A stretch of 64,000 nucleotides of DNA from Cynocephalus volans (lineage: Eukaryota; Chordata; Mammalia; Dermoptera; Cynocephalidae): assembly GCF_027409185.1 (NCBI RefSeq), contig NC_084463.1, forward strand, positions 50,214,907-50,278,906, written 5' to 3'. Below the pieces are notes generated by a model. The model was given only the letters and a program-made list of their open reading frames with translations, had not been told where the DNA came from and did no database searches. Within the stretch, counting starts at the first letter, position 1. The number at the start of each line of letters is the position of its first letter. This document shows, in pieces, positions 36,440 through 47,890 of this stretch. The position numbers were made by a program, and so were the translations under genes.

Positions 36440-38284
36440 TCTTAAGGAGAAAAATCTCTAGAGAAAGATCTAAACTTTCATTTAAAATTTCTGGAGGGCT
36501 ACAGAAGAGTAAAAGAAGCCAAAATTAGACAAAAATTTACAAATATTAAACCCAGCTTCAAATAAATAAATTCATAGCTTGGAACTAGCCTCAGCATAAA
36601 AGCCTGCCAGATGAGGTAGCAAATCCTCTCTGAAGTAAGATAGTACCATCAAATTATCTGTATAACTTTCATAAATAATGCATAACATTCAACAAGAAAT
36701 GTATCAGGCATGCCAGCCTGGTATACAAAGCCAAGCTCTACAAAACCAAAGAAACAAAGGCCAAGAGAAGAAACAAACATTAGAAACAGATCCATAGGAT
36801 GTCCAGATAAAGATGTCATCTCATATGATCTTTAAAATTACTGAAATTTATGTGTTTAAGAATATAGATAAGATGGAGAATTTTATAAGAACCTAAATCT
36901 ATACAAATAAAATAATTGAAAATACAATAGGAATCGAAACTAAGAACTCAGTAGATAGGGTTTTAAGGAAAACAGAGCTTAAGGGAAGATTCATAGATGA
37001 CATCATGAAAATGGATGAGTAAGACCTTCCAGAAATGCACCCTTTAATAAATAAAAAACCTGGCAAAAATTAACAAAATGAAGTCTTTCAAACCTCTGGA
37101 AATTACTCAAAGGCTTTCTGCAAGCTTGGGAGTATTTACCCAAGAAAAGTGGTTGGATCTTGGTAAGAACAGTGAGCTTTGTTCACACTGTAACTTGCTC
37201 CAGTCCCATTCTCTGCGCTCCAGCTCAAAAAATAAAAACACTTATTCCCATTATCCAAGGGCATATCACAAAGCTGGAGTGTTTTTCAAAGTCTAGTTCT
37301 CAAAGAGTTGCCATTGTTTGACATGTCAGATCATTCCTCTAAACCTAAGTCAGCCCCCCACAAGGCTACCATGGAAGTAACTTCTCCCCAGGAGGTCATT
37401 TGTTGAAAACAATTACAGACAAGTATTTTAACTTTGCAGCTGCCTGAGGCAATGAATAACAGTTTAGGTAAACAACTAGACCTCCCACATATCTATAGAC
37501 CACTCCACTCAGCAACAGTAGAATACACAGTTTCATTTAAAATAGCATCAAAAGTGCCCGTGAAACATTCTCCAAGATAGACCATATGTTAGTCCATAAA
37601 ACAAGTCTCCATAAATTAAAAATAATTTAAATCATACAAGCACATTCTCTGACCACAATATAATGAGCTTAGAAATAAATAAAAGAAAATAATGGGGGGA
37701 GCTCAGAATGTTTGGAAATTGAACAACACACTCCTGAATAACCGATGAGTCAAAGAAGAACGCGATGTAAATTAGAAAGTACTTTCAGATCAGTGAAAAT
37801 GCAACATACCAAAGCTCAGGAGATGCAGCAAAAGCAGTGCTTGAAAGAAGACTTAGAGCCATAAATACCTACATAAAAAAAAGATCTCAAATCAGTGATG
37901 TAACCTTCCACCTTATGAAATGAGAGAGAAAAGTAATTTGAACTCAGATCAAGAAAATCATAAAATTAGAGAAGATATAAACAAAATAGAAAACAACAAA
38001 ATAAAGAAAATCAATGAAATCAAACATTTTCTTTTGAAAAATTAACAAATTTAACAAACTTTTAAATAGATTCACAAATTAGAAAAGAGAAGACTCAATT
38101 TACTAAGATCAAGAATAAAAGTAATCTGCACTGGAAAAGAAGTAAAATGATTTCTAGGTGTAGATAATGTAATCATATAAATAAAAATCCCTAGGGATCC
38201 ACCAAAAGACTGTTGAAGCTAGTATATGAGATCAGCAAGATTACAAGTTACAAGATTAATACATAAAAATGAGTTGGATTCCTC

Positions 38285-38745
38285 TGCTGCTATGAGTTGA
38301 TTGTTTCCCCCAACAGATTATGTGTTAGAAACTTAATCCCCATTGTAACAGTGTTAAGAGGGTGGGAAATCTGGTTATTGATGGTGGGGACATTAAGAGG
38401 TAATTGGATCGTGAGGACTGTGCCCTCATGAATATATTAATCTATTCATGGAGTAATTGGTTAATGATTTATTAGGTTATCATATGGATGTGAATTGCTG
38501 CTTTATAAGGAGAACAACGGAGCACATTAAGGAGCCCTCCTGCGATTCCTGCTGTGTGATCATCTGTGTCACCACGTGACTCTGTAGAGAGTTCCCACCA
38601 AGAAGGACATTATCACACGTGCCCTCCAGACCTTGGACTTCCTAGCTTCCAAAACTGTAAGAAATAAATGCTGGGTTTTCTTAATATAAATTACCCAGTT
38701 TTAGGTATTCTGTTATAAGTGACAGAAAATGGACTAATGCATATA
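38285..38745 (+). mobile_element. MaLR-type LTR nested in LINE-1 copy E
   Basis: It opens ctatgagttgattgtttccc and has taatccccattgtaacagtg, gaggtaattggatcgtgagg and ccttggacttcctagcttcc. It ends near gacagaaaatggactaatgc. LINE-1 sequence continues on both sides. Confidence 0.75.
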
Positions 38746-38819
38746 CGCTGTCAAAGAACAATCCAAAACTATAATTAAGGAAACAAATTTTCAAAAATAT
38801 CAAAAAATAAAATACTTAG

Positions 38820-38821
<2 letters not shown>

Positions 38822-38859
<38 letters not shown>
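38822..38859. repeat. (TA)n microsatellite
   Basis: An uninterrupted TA run inside LINE-1 ORF2 sequence. Confidence 0.95.
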
Positions 38860-38860
<1 letters not shown>

Positions 38861-41303
38861 AAAAGTGGAAGACTTGTACACTCAAAACTACAAAATGCCG
38901 TTAAAAGAAATTAAGACCTAAAAAATAGAAACTATCTTGTATTAATGATCAGAAGACTTCATATCATTAAGAGACAATACTTCCTGAATTAATCAACAGA
39001 TTTAACACAATTTCTATAAAAATGCCAATTGTTTTTTTCTCTTTTTTCTTTCTTTTTTTTTTTTTTTTTACAGAAGTTGAGCAAGCTGGACCTAAAATTC
39101 ATATGGAATTGTAAGGAAACCAGAATAGCCAAAGCAATCTTGAAAAGGAAGAATAAAGTTGAAGGATTTACAATTTCCCATTTCAAAACCTCTTACAAAG
39201 CTGCAGGGAAAAAGACAGTGTGTTACTGGCAAGAGGACAGACATGTTTATCTATGGAGTAAAATGGAGAGCTCAGAAATGAAATAAAGTGTGTATTTATG
39301 GCCAATTGATTTCCTACCAGGGTGTTTAAACCATTCGCTAGAGAAAAAATAGTTTTTCAACAAATAACTTTAGGACAATTGGATATCCACAGGCAAAAGA
39401 ATGAATTTGGGCCCTCCCTAACCATATGCAAAGATTAACTTAAAATGGATCAAAATCTTAAATGTAACACCTAAAACTATAAAATTCGTCAAAGAAAACA
39501 TGGTGTAAATCCTAATGACCTTTGATTGGACAATGGTTTTTTAGATATGACAAAAAAAAGCACAAATCAAAGACATAAATTGGACTTCATCAAAATTAAA
39601 AACTTTTATGCATCAAAGGACACTATCAAGAGAGTAAAGATTCAAGCCACAGAAAGGAAGAAAAGACTTGCGAATTATATATATAATAAGGCTTTAATAT
39701 CCAGAATGCATAAAGAACAACATCAACAAAAAAGACAACTCAATTTAAAATTGGGCAAAGAAGATATACAAAAGGTCATTAAGCACATGAAAATATGCTT
39801 CACATCATTAGACATTTGGGCCATGAGAATAATTAAAACCACAATGAGCTACCACTTCACACCCTCCCTCTAGGGTAGCTATGATCAATAAATGGGAAAT
39901 CAGTGCTGGTAGGTACGTGGGGAAATTGAAGCCCTCATACATTGCTGGTGGGGATGTAAATTGGTGCGGCCTCTGTGCGAAACATTTTTGCAGTCCCTCA
40001 AAAGGTAAAACATAGAGTTACCCTATGATGCAGCAATTCCAGTCCTAGGTGCATACCCAGGAGAACTGACAACAGGTGTTCCAACAAAAACTTGTACATG
40101 AACATTCACAGCACTGTTATTCACAATAGTCAGTTGGTGAGAGCAACCCCAATGTCCATCAATAGAGGAATGAATGAACAAAAGTGATGCATCCACACGA
40201 TGGAATATTACTCAGCCACCAAAAGGAATGAGGCACTAGTACATACCACAATATGGATGAACCTTAGAAACATTATGCTAGAGAAAAAACCAGGTACAAA
40301 AGACCATACATTATGCATTTCTTTTTTATATGAAACATCCAGAATAGACAAATTCATAGAGATAGGAAGTCGATTAGTGACTTCCAGTGGCTGGAAGTGG
40401 GGAAGGATTAGGGGGAGTGACTGCTAATGTGTATGGAGTTTATTTGGGAGTGATGAAAAGTGTTTTTGGATTTGATAGTGGTGTTGGTTGGACAACCTTG
40501 TGAATATACTAAAAACCACTGAATCATACACTTTAAAATGGTGAATTTTATGGTGTGTCAATTATATCTCAAGTTAAAAAAAAGAAAGAAAATAAAGCAA
40601 AACAGTAATAGTTGAGTTATTTTGTAGACATCAGAGAAATACACCTAGATGATCAATAAAAAAATCAACTCTACTAAATATTACACAAAGGGGTATATGA
40701 AGATCAGAGTAAATTTTCATCAACAGTAAGTTGTATGAGTTTTAAAAATATCTCAGAATGACTTAGCTGGAACTGAAGTCAATATACTTTGTAAAATTGT
40801 CTTATGTGACTCAAAATGTTACTTGAATTGTGACAAAGACTAACAAATGTTAAAGAAGAACATCAAGAGTTTAAATAAAATTGTTTTGTTTAGAATGCTT
40901 AAAAACAGTACTTTTAAGTTACTAGATATTTTATATGTCATCATAAATATGTCTGGATAACCAAATCAATAAATATTGCAGGTAAAGAAAGAAGATAAGT
41001 ACATGAGAAAATATTTGGACTGAAACAGCAAAGACAAAAGGATGAAAAGTATGTTAAAAGGGCATAGAAGACTTGTAGGACACAACAAAAAAGAAATCCA
41101 GTGCTTGAGTAATTGCAGAATGAGACAAAGAGGAAAGAAAAAAAGAACAGAAGTATTATTTGTCTGTTCAAAATTGACCACGAAACCACCAAACACATGC
41201 ACAGAGATGTAATCTAGGCAAACTTATAAAAACCAGAGACAGAGAGAAAAATCTCAAAAGTAGTCAGGGAAAATGATATACATTACCTTCAAGTGATAAA
41301 TAT

Positions 41304-41423
41304 GGGGCTGGCCAGTTAGTTCAGTTGGTTAGAGCACAGCAGTATAACATCAAGGTCTTATATCCCTGTACCTGCCAGCTGCCTGCCCCATCCACCCCCT
41401 TAAAAAAAAAAAAGAAAAAAAGA
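41304..41423 (+). mobile_element. CYN-type SINE, monomer closest to tRNA-Ile
   Basis: ggctggccagttagttcagt followed by tggttagagcacagc is very close to the 5' half of tRNA-Ile (GGCCGGTTAGCTCAGTTGGTTAGAGC is the known form). A single unit and a poly(A)-rich tail follow. It does not fold as a working tRNA. Confidence 0.8.
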
Positions 41424-43184
41424 GACAAATCATAAGAAAGATGGCTCAACAAAATATCAGAATCCCAAAGACAATGGTATATCATCCTCATGGTGCTGAA
41501 AAGAAATAATTGTTTACCTAGAATTCTATATGCTAAACAAATATTCTTTAAAGGTGAGGGTAAAATGAATACATAACTAAACAATTACTGAAGTAATTAG
41601 AAACTAGTAAAACTTCCACTAGAAAGTAATACAAAAGTTGTTCAGGTAGAAAGTGACTCGCAGTGGAAGCAGAGAAATGCAGGAAGAAAAAATATATAAA
41701 TCATATATATGCAATTATATAGTATCTATATAGTTGCGAGTACAATTATAATTGTAATAATATAGGAAACAAAACATATAAAATAAAGATTTAAAGCAAT
41801 AATGTCATAAAAGTAAGGAGGGAGATTAAAGTACTGTATAGTTTTTGTATTTGAGAAGTGTTAAATACAAATTGTCAAATCAAAGATGCATGCAATAATC
41901 CATAGTATAAAAAAAATACATAGTAAAAGGGTGCATATATAGTAAGTTAGAATGGAAATAAAGAATGATGAAAATACTGGAATAAACCAAAAGGAGTAAG
42001 AAAAGAGGAAAATAGAAGTAGAATCACAGACTAGGTGTAAAAATAGAAATATTAAGGAAGGAAATTCAAATCCAAAAATAAAAACATTTATATTGCATGT
42101 AAATTAACTAAATACATTAATTAAAATACAAATATTTTTATACTAAAGAAGAAAGTACAACATTACTGCTTACAAGAGTCATGTCTTAAAAATAAAGATA
42201 AAAATTGATGCTAAAAGATGGAAAAAGATATACCATATAAACCATAATAATTACAAGAATATGTTAATTTTAATAATGACAAAGTTGTGTAGCTATCACA
42301 TGTCAAATGAACTAGACTGTAAAGCAGAAGGGATTTCTACTTAACATGAAACATTTCATAGCAATTAGAGGGTAATTCTTCTGGGACAATAAAATAATTG
42401 TAAATATACACTCACCTATGGACATGGCCTCCAGGTACATACAACCAAAACTAGAACTAAGAGCAGAAGTTGACAAAGAAACAATCATAATGGAGATCCT
42501 AACATATGTCACTTTATAACTAAAAGCAAAAGCAAACAAAATTATTAGTTATTGTGTAGGAGATTTTACCCATCTGATAACAAATTTAATGTAATAAATA
42601 TATGTAGAATACTGCACCCAACAAATGTAGACTATGCATCTTTTTATGTGTATATGGATCACTTACTAAAATTACCTATATGGTGAACCATAAAGTTCCA
42701 ACAAATGTCTGAACTTATACATGGCATAGTCGCTGATCACAGTACAGTTGAGCTAGAAAATTTAAAAAAAAATTAAAAAGAATAATCACAAGTAGGTAAT
42801 TCCTAAATATCTAAAAACCAAGCAGCACATTTTTATGTAATCAATGGATCAAAGAAAAAAAATTCACAAAGGAAATTAGGAAATATTTTGTCACATATGA
42901 TGACATTTCAAGTAGTTGAGGAAAAGAATGGAAATTAAATTTAATGTAATTACAAAATGAAGATAAAATCAGAAATTAAAGAAAGACAAGCAAATTATTA
43001 TAATGGAATACATCAACAGCAAATGTTGGTTCTTTAGAAAAGAGTAACATATTAGAAAAAACCTTTGTCAATACATAAGGTTTAAAAAGGGAGAGAGAGA
43101 AAAGGCAGAAAGTACAAATATCAAAAACACCATTGACTTAAACTGACTCAAAAAGAAAGAAAAATTTTAAATTTGAATGATGAG

Positions 43185-43400
43185 AGGCAGGGGCTATGAG
43201 TTAAAGAACGCAGTTAGCTGCAGAGTCTGAAAAAGCGTGGAAACGGATTCTTCCTCGAAGCCTCCAGGAAGAAGCAGCTCTGATGACATCTCAACTTCAG
43301 AATTCTGACCTTCAGAACTGTAAGATAATAAACTTGTGTTTTTTTAAATGATGAACTTCATGAAAATTTGTTATGGCCCCAATAGGAAACTAATACAGAG
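43185..43400 (+). mobile_element. MaLR/MLT1-type LTR fragment, 3' part
   Basis: attctgaccttcagaactgt, aagataataaacttgtg and ttgttatggccccaatagga with aactaatacag after it match the 3' end of an MLT1-type LTR. Confidence 0.65.
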
Positions 43401-43602
43401 ACCAATATCTTGAATGAAGATGAATGCAAAAATTCCCATAGCAAATGTGAGAAAACGAAACCCATGATATTTAAAAGTAGACAATACATTACAGTCAAGT
43501 TGAGTTTATTGCAAGAATGCAAACTGTGAAGTAATGCAAAGGTAACATTTGAAAATCAGTCATTATAAATCATCATAACAACCAAATAAAGAAGAGAAGT
43601 TG

Positions 43603-43660
43603 TGGCTGGCTATCTCACTTGGGAGAGCATGGTGCTGGTAACACCAAGGTCAACAGATAC
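43603..43660 (+). mobile_element. CYN-type SINE, truncated
   Basis: gtggctggctatctcacttg and ggagagcatggtgctggtaa represent the 5' part of one tRNA-Ile-like unit. The rest is missing and LINE-1 RT sequence follows directly. Confidence 0.7.
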
Positions 43661-43926
43661 ATAAAAAGCATTTGATAAAATTCAACACCCATTCATGGTT
43701 AAAAAAGAAAAAAAAAAAGGACTCTTAACAAACTTGGAATAGAAGGGAACTTCTTTAATCTAATAAAAAGCATCTACAAAATAATCACAGCAAACATCAT
43801 AGTAAATGCAGCATCTTGACGTTTTCTTTCAGGGTCATGAGAACGACCTCCATAAAAACACAGGCTCCCAGGGCGAAGGTCCACTGAAAGTACCCTTGGT
43901 GGAGCCTCTTTGGCTTTTGTTTTCTG

Positions 43927-44006
43927 ATTGGTTGGTAACAGCAGTAAAACTATCCAATCAGAACGCGTATTCCAGGAGCCCTCATTTGAATACAGAGTCT
44001 ATAAAT
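43927..44006 (+). promoter_or_regulatory. Histone-type promoter-like region: two CCAAT boxes, octamer-like site, TATA
   Basis: An inverted CCAAT (attgg) lies at 43927-43931, a forward CCAAT in ccaatcag at 43954-43958, an octamer-like catttgaat at 43983-43991, and tataaat at 44000-44006. Spacing fits a start of transcription near 44030. The arrangement is that of H2A/H2B promoters, and TATA-driven transcription would run into the CpG array. No partner gene is seen on the minus side. Confidence 0.5.
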
Positions 44007-44130
44007 GGGCCGAGCAAGCCCACACTCGGCATTTTCTTTCTGCGGAGCTGGAGTCGGGGGTTGGTGCTACGTCTGGTCTTCGCCGAGGTGTCTTCCTCAG
44101 TTCCCGGACAAGGAGTTGAGAAGCCGAGTG

Positions 44131-44235
44131 ATGACTGCAACGGGAAAAGCTGCTAAGAGAAGCAGGTTTCCTCGAGGTGAAGTTTGCTGGGTCCACGCGC
44201 TTCTCCAACCTCTTTGGACGTCACAGGCCTGGTGA
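44131..44235 (+). CDS. Short basic open frame with weak H2A N-tail resemblance, cut by a donor-like site
   Basis: From ATG at 44131 it reads MTATGKAAKRSRFPRGEVCW then VHALLQPLWTSQAW. The basic start and the VxxVHxLL pattern recall the H2A tail and the PVGRVHRLLR segment, but only a few residues agree. It lies about 100 bp after the presumed transcription start of a histone-type promoter. A good donor (g|gtgagt) follows at 44231/44232. It could equally be the untranslated first exon of the KRAB gene remnant downstream. Confidence 0.25.
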   Translation: MTATGKAAKRSRFPRGEVCWVHALLQPLWTSQAW

Positions 44236-45960
44236 GTCTCCTCGTTTATCGTGAGCGCCGGGGCCCCAGTATCGGGGTACCGTCGGCTTCTCCTATTCCT
44301 GCAGAGAGCGGCGGTCCCGGGGCGCGGAGAGCCGTGGGCCCGGGGAGCGGCGGGCCGGAGAGTGGCAGTCTGGAGCGCGGAGAGTGGCGGGCCGGGTCCT
44401 CGGTATCGGGTACGTCGGCTTTTTCTCCAATCTCCGCGCCGAACAGCGGAGAGTGGCGTGCCCGGGCGTGGAGAGCGGCGGTCCTGGGGCATGGAGAGTG
44501 TCGGTCCCGGGGCGTGGAGAGCGCCGGGCCGGGGCCTAGGTATCGGAGTATCGTCGGCTTCTCCAATTTCTGCGGAGAGCGGCGGTCCCGGGGCGCGGAG
44601 AGCGGCGGTCTGGAGCGTGGAGAGCGGCGGGCCGGGGCTCCAGTATTGGGGTACCGTCGGCTTTTTCTCCAATTTTCGCGGAGAGCGTCGGGCCCAGGGC
44701 GCGGAGAGCGGTGGGCCGGAGCGCGGAGAGTGGCGGTCTGGATCGCAGAGAGTGGCGGGCCGTGGTGTGGAGAGCGGCGGTCTGGAGCGCGGAGAGTGGC
44801 GGGCTGTGGTGTGGAGAGCCGCCGGCCGGGGCTCCGGTATCGGGGTACAGTCGGCTTTTTTTCCAACCTCCGCGGAGAGCGTCGGGCCCGGGGCGTGGAG
44901 AGCGGCCGGCCGGGGCCTAGCTATCGGGGTATGGTCGGCTTCTCCCATTCCTGCGGAGAGCGGCGGTCCCGGGGCGCGGAAAGCGGAGGTCTGGAGCACG
45001 GAGAGGGGCGGCCCGTGGTGTGGAGAGCAGCGGGCTGGGGCCTAGGTATGGGGGTATGGTTGGCTTCTCCCATTCCTGCGGAGAGCGGCGGTCCCGGGGC
45101 GTGAAGAGCGGCGGTCCCGGGGCGCGGAGAGCGGCGGTCTGGAGCACGGAGAGGGGCGGCTCGTGGTGTGGAGAGCGGCGGGCCGGGGCACCGGTATCGG
45201 GGTACCGTCGGCTTTTTCTCCAATCTCCGTGGAGAGCAGCGGTCTCGGGGCGTGGAGAGTGGCTGGCCGTGGCGTGGAGAGCGATGGGCCGGGGCGCCAG
45301 CATCGGGATACCGTCGGCTTCTCCCGTCTCTGTGATGAGCAGCGGAGAGTGGCGGGCTGTGGCGTGGAGAGTGGCGGGCCTGAGCCCCGGTATTGCGTAT
45401 CGTCGGCTTTTTCTCCAATCTCCCCGCTGAGAAGCGGAGAGTGTCGGGCCGGGCGTGGAGAGCGGCGGTCCAGGGCCCCAGTATCAAGGTACCCTCAGCT
45501 TTTTCTCTAATCTCGCTGAGAAACGGAGAGCGGCGGTCCCGGGGCGTGGAGAGCGGCAATCCCGGGGCGCCGATATTGGGGTACCTTTGGTTTCTCCCAT
45601 CCCGGCGCCAAGCGGCGGAGAGCGGTGGGCCGTGGCATGGAGAGCGGCGGACCGGAGCGCGGCTAGTGGCGGGCCATGGCGTGGAGAGCGGCGGGCCGGG
45701 GCCCCGGTATCGGGGTACCGTCGGTTTTTTTTCCAATTTCCGCGCTGAGCAGCGGAGAGCGGCGGGCCAGGGTCCCAGTATCAGGTTACCGTCGGTTTCT
45801 CCCATTCCTGTGCTGAGCAGCGGAGAGCGGCGGTCCGGAGCGTGGAGAGCGGCGGGCCGTGGTGCCTTTGCTGGGGCGCGGGTACCGGGCGCCGTTGGCT
45901 TTCTCTCTCAGCTGTGCACGTAGACATGGAGAGCGGTGGCCAGGGAGCAGGGTGCCTATG
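44232..45960. repeat. CpG-rich minisatellite with two-level structure, about 1.7 kb
   Basis: The basic unit is about 20 bp (ggagagcggcgggccggggc and variants). Every 70-200 bp comes a thymine-rich block of the form gtatcggggtaccgtcggct with tttttctcc or tctccc after it. I count about 15 such blocks, at roughly 44268, 44403, 44541, 44643, 44838, 44922, 45046, 45192, 45300, 45390, 45481, 45572, 45707, 45778 and 45880. Two block types (short and long T-run) alternate loosely, suggesting a higher-order repeat. CpG density is far above the window average, so it is probably an unmethylated CpG island or was one recently. Long open frames on both strands reflect the lack of A/T. Confidence 0.85.
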
Positions 45961-46029
45961 TGCGGGCAGCTGAGGCCCTGCCTGCCTCTGCCCGTGCCGG
46001 AGCAGGCCACAGCCCCGGTCGTGAGAGCT

Positions 46030-46145
46030 GGCAGGTGACGTGGGCGATTCGCCATAGAGGCAAATGACTCCCTACTGCCAAAGATTGAAACCAATTAGGT
46101 TAGGAGTCAAACATACTCCCGCGGTGCAGCACCACAGACAGGATG
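46030..46145 (+). other. Possible first exon of the KRAB gene remnant (ends ATG|GTAAGT)
   Basis: gcagcaccacagacaggatg ends at 46145 and is followed at once by gtaagt. In many KRAB zinc-finger genes the first exon ends with the start codon, and the KRAB-A exon begins GGA. The KRAB-A exon at 52855 begins gga, so splicing would give an in-frame M-GLSTF start. The exon start is unknown. Supported only by position, donor and phase. Confidence 0.35.
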
Positions 46146-47029
46146 GTAAGTATGTCGGCGCTAAGGGCTGCTCCCACAATACACATGGTGGTGGGGAAGC
46201 TTTTAGAAGGGTTGATGTGGAAGGGAACGTTGGTAATTTCTCAGATGTGACACAGACAATACGTCTGTGTACAGTCCCACTTGGTCATGCTGTATTTTCT
46301 CTGTTGTTGAGTTCAGTGTGCTCGTATTAAGTGAGGTTTTCTTTGTGTACAGTTAGTACGTTCTGTAGTTACCTTTTCATTGTGATGTTTCCGAGTGGTT
46401 TTTGTGTTATAGTAATCCCGGTTTAGTAGAATGAATTGCGTTTTGTTGCTCTCTTACTTTTTAGAAGTACTTATGAAAGGTCGGTATTTTTGTTCTGTGT
46501 CTTTGTTTTGATTATGTATGTTCATGGGATTCGAAGCTGACCGTCACCACGTGTGCCCAAGATGTGATGATCAGGTCAAAACCATCAGCATGCCTATTAC
46601 CACCAGTTGCAATTACTCTCCATGTCCCCAGCCAAACCTCTCCCTGCCTAACTTCCCCACTTCCCCCTCCACCCCAGGCAACCCTAGGTCTGTTCTCTCT
46701 CTCCCAAAGTCTAGTGCACCACTCTGTGTTCTTTCTCTTAGTGCCCACATACAAGTGAGGATGTGCAGTAGATTTCCCTGTTTGTCTTATTTCACTTGAG
46801 CTTTTTCCAAGCTCATCAGTTTAGTTGTGGATGGCAGAATATCCACCTTTCTTATGGCTGAGTGGTATTCCATTGTGTACATACACTACATTTTCCTTAT
46901 CTAGTTGTTCCTGTTGAATATTTCGGTTAGTTTTGTTTCTTGGGTGTTCAAAGTATAGCTGCAGTGAATATGGGAGTGCATGTGTGGCTTTGAACAGTCA
47001 CTGTTGAATCGGTATGCATATAATTTTCT
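46146..47029. other. No gene seen; part of the presumed first intron
   Basis: The region 46500-46990 resembles antisense LINE-1 3' sequence: cattgtgtacatacactaca near 46873 and the tcccc/ctaggtctgttctctctc region. Boundaries are unclear. Confidence 0.4.
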
Positions 47030-47125
47030 CATGTGTCAAATGGGAAATGCTCTGTGATACACAGGGTGGTTGTAAGAGCAAGTGAGAGTTAGTTGGAAAG
47101 CACCTGGCCTGCTCTAGTTCCCATC
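47030..47125 (+). mobile_element. MIR remnant
   Basis: gtcaaatgggaaatgctctg, gggtggttgtaagagcaagt and ggaaagcacctggcctg keep the order of the MIR 3' end. Confidence 0.55.
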
Positions 47126-47189
47126 CACTTGACCAGCCTTACTTAGCTCAAGCTGCTTCCAGCTCTAGGCTCTTTCCTTCCTTGGCGTT

Positions 47190-47890
47190 TTGAAGCACTT
47201 CCTTACTGAGCTGTATCTCCATGAGGACATGGTGCTACCCCCGACTGCCCTCTGTGTAGGCCATGAGTTCTGGAGTCAGTTGGGGCCAGAGCAGTGGGAA
47301 GGAGAGCCCCTGGGCCCTGTGAGGCCAATTCTTGCCCTGTGGCCAGAAGTGGGTCACAGTCTTGGCCATTATATCGGTGCCAAATGAGGGAGACTTCACA
47401 AAGCACCACATAGTCGTCACCTGGGCACTTGGGAAGTGGGCGGGCACCCCCAGCAGGTCTGTGCTGACCAGAGGCTGTGAGAAGTGCCCAACCTGACCTG
47501 CACAATGATGGGACTGGGTGCAGCTGCATCTCACAGGCTCCCCATCTCAGGGCAGAATGCACAAGCCAGGAGCGTCGAGGATGCAGACCTCATCACTGTC
47601 CAGAGTGTCTCCATCTCCCTCCTCTTCTTTCTCATCTTCCATCATCTCTGGGTGGGACCCTAAGCTGCCAGAGGGGCCCCCAGCAGGGGGCAAAGGGGGC
47701 TGGCCCCTCTAAATTCACCTGCAAAATAGGTAGACCTAGATGGGTGAGGCCTGAGGGAAGAGGCCACCTGAAGGCTGGGCCAGCTTCTGCAGGCTGCACA
47801 TCGTGTCCAGCAGGGTGTCGGCCAGGTCCCACTGGTTGATGAGGGATATCTCCACTGCAGGGCATGTGGTCAGGGAGGCAGGGCTCGGAG
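47190..47890 (-). pseudogene. Unidentified mRNA-like sequence fused to the RAB12 retrocopy
   Basis: The minus strand has stretches with natural coding character in shifting frames. One is VEISLINQWDLADTLLDTMC then SLQKLAQPSGGLFPQASPI; later comes MMEDEKEEEGDGDTLDSDEV then CILDAPGLCILP-stop. The acidic run and composition are unlike noise, but I do not recognise the protein. It starts exactly where RAB12 similarity ends, so the two may be one chimeric insertion. Stops and frameshifts show it is dead. Confidence 0.4.

Larger units (their letters stand above)
36440..40600 (+). mobile_element. LINE-1 copy E, old, interrupted by an LTR
   Basis: ORF2 sequence is recognisable from about 37450: the endonuclease-end and RT leader region at 37560-38000, RT parts at 38750-39010, and the C-terminal part at 39540-39870. 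The 3' end is near 40505-40600 (ggtgaattttatggtgtgtc, then an A-rich tail). The A-rich stretch 36440-37450 is probably the same element. Many stops; inactive. Confidence 0.75.
40601..43803 (+). mobile_element. LINE-1 copy F, ancient, A-rich
   Basis: A-rich sequence with diverged LINE-1 features. ORF2-like parts lie at 42830-43050, and RT-like sequence at 43665-43800 reads TLNKLGIEGNFFNLIKSIYK. It is interrupted by SINEs and an LTR piece. Boundaries are approximate, and more than one copy may be present. Confidence 0.55.

Noticed and set aside
41304..41423. tRNA-Ile gene
   Set aside because: Close to tRNA-Ile in the 5' half, but the rest does not form a tRNA and it ends in a poly(A)-rich tail; it is a SINE.
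44097..45805. Long open frames of 200-300 codons on both strands of the CpG array
   Set aside because: They follow the repeat period, occur in several frames on both strands, and exist because the repeat lacks A/T-rich stop codons. No start context or domain.
45896..46060. H2A fold continuing after an acceptor-like site at 45911
   Set aside because: The acceptor is part of the last minisatellite block, and the following frame does not keep H2A residues in order.
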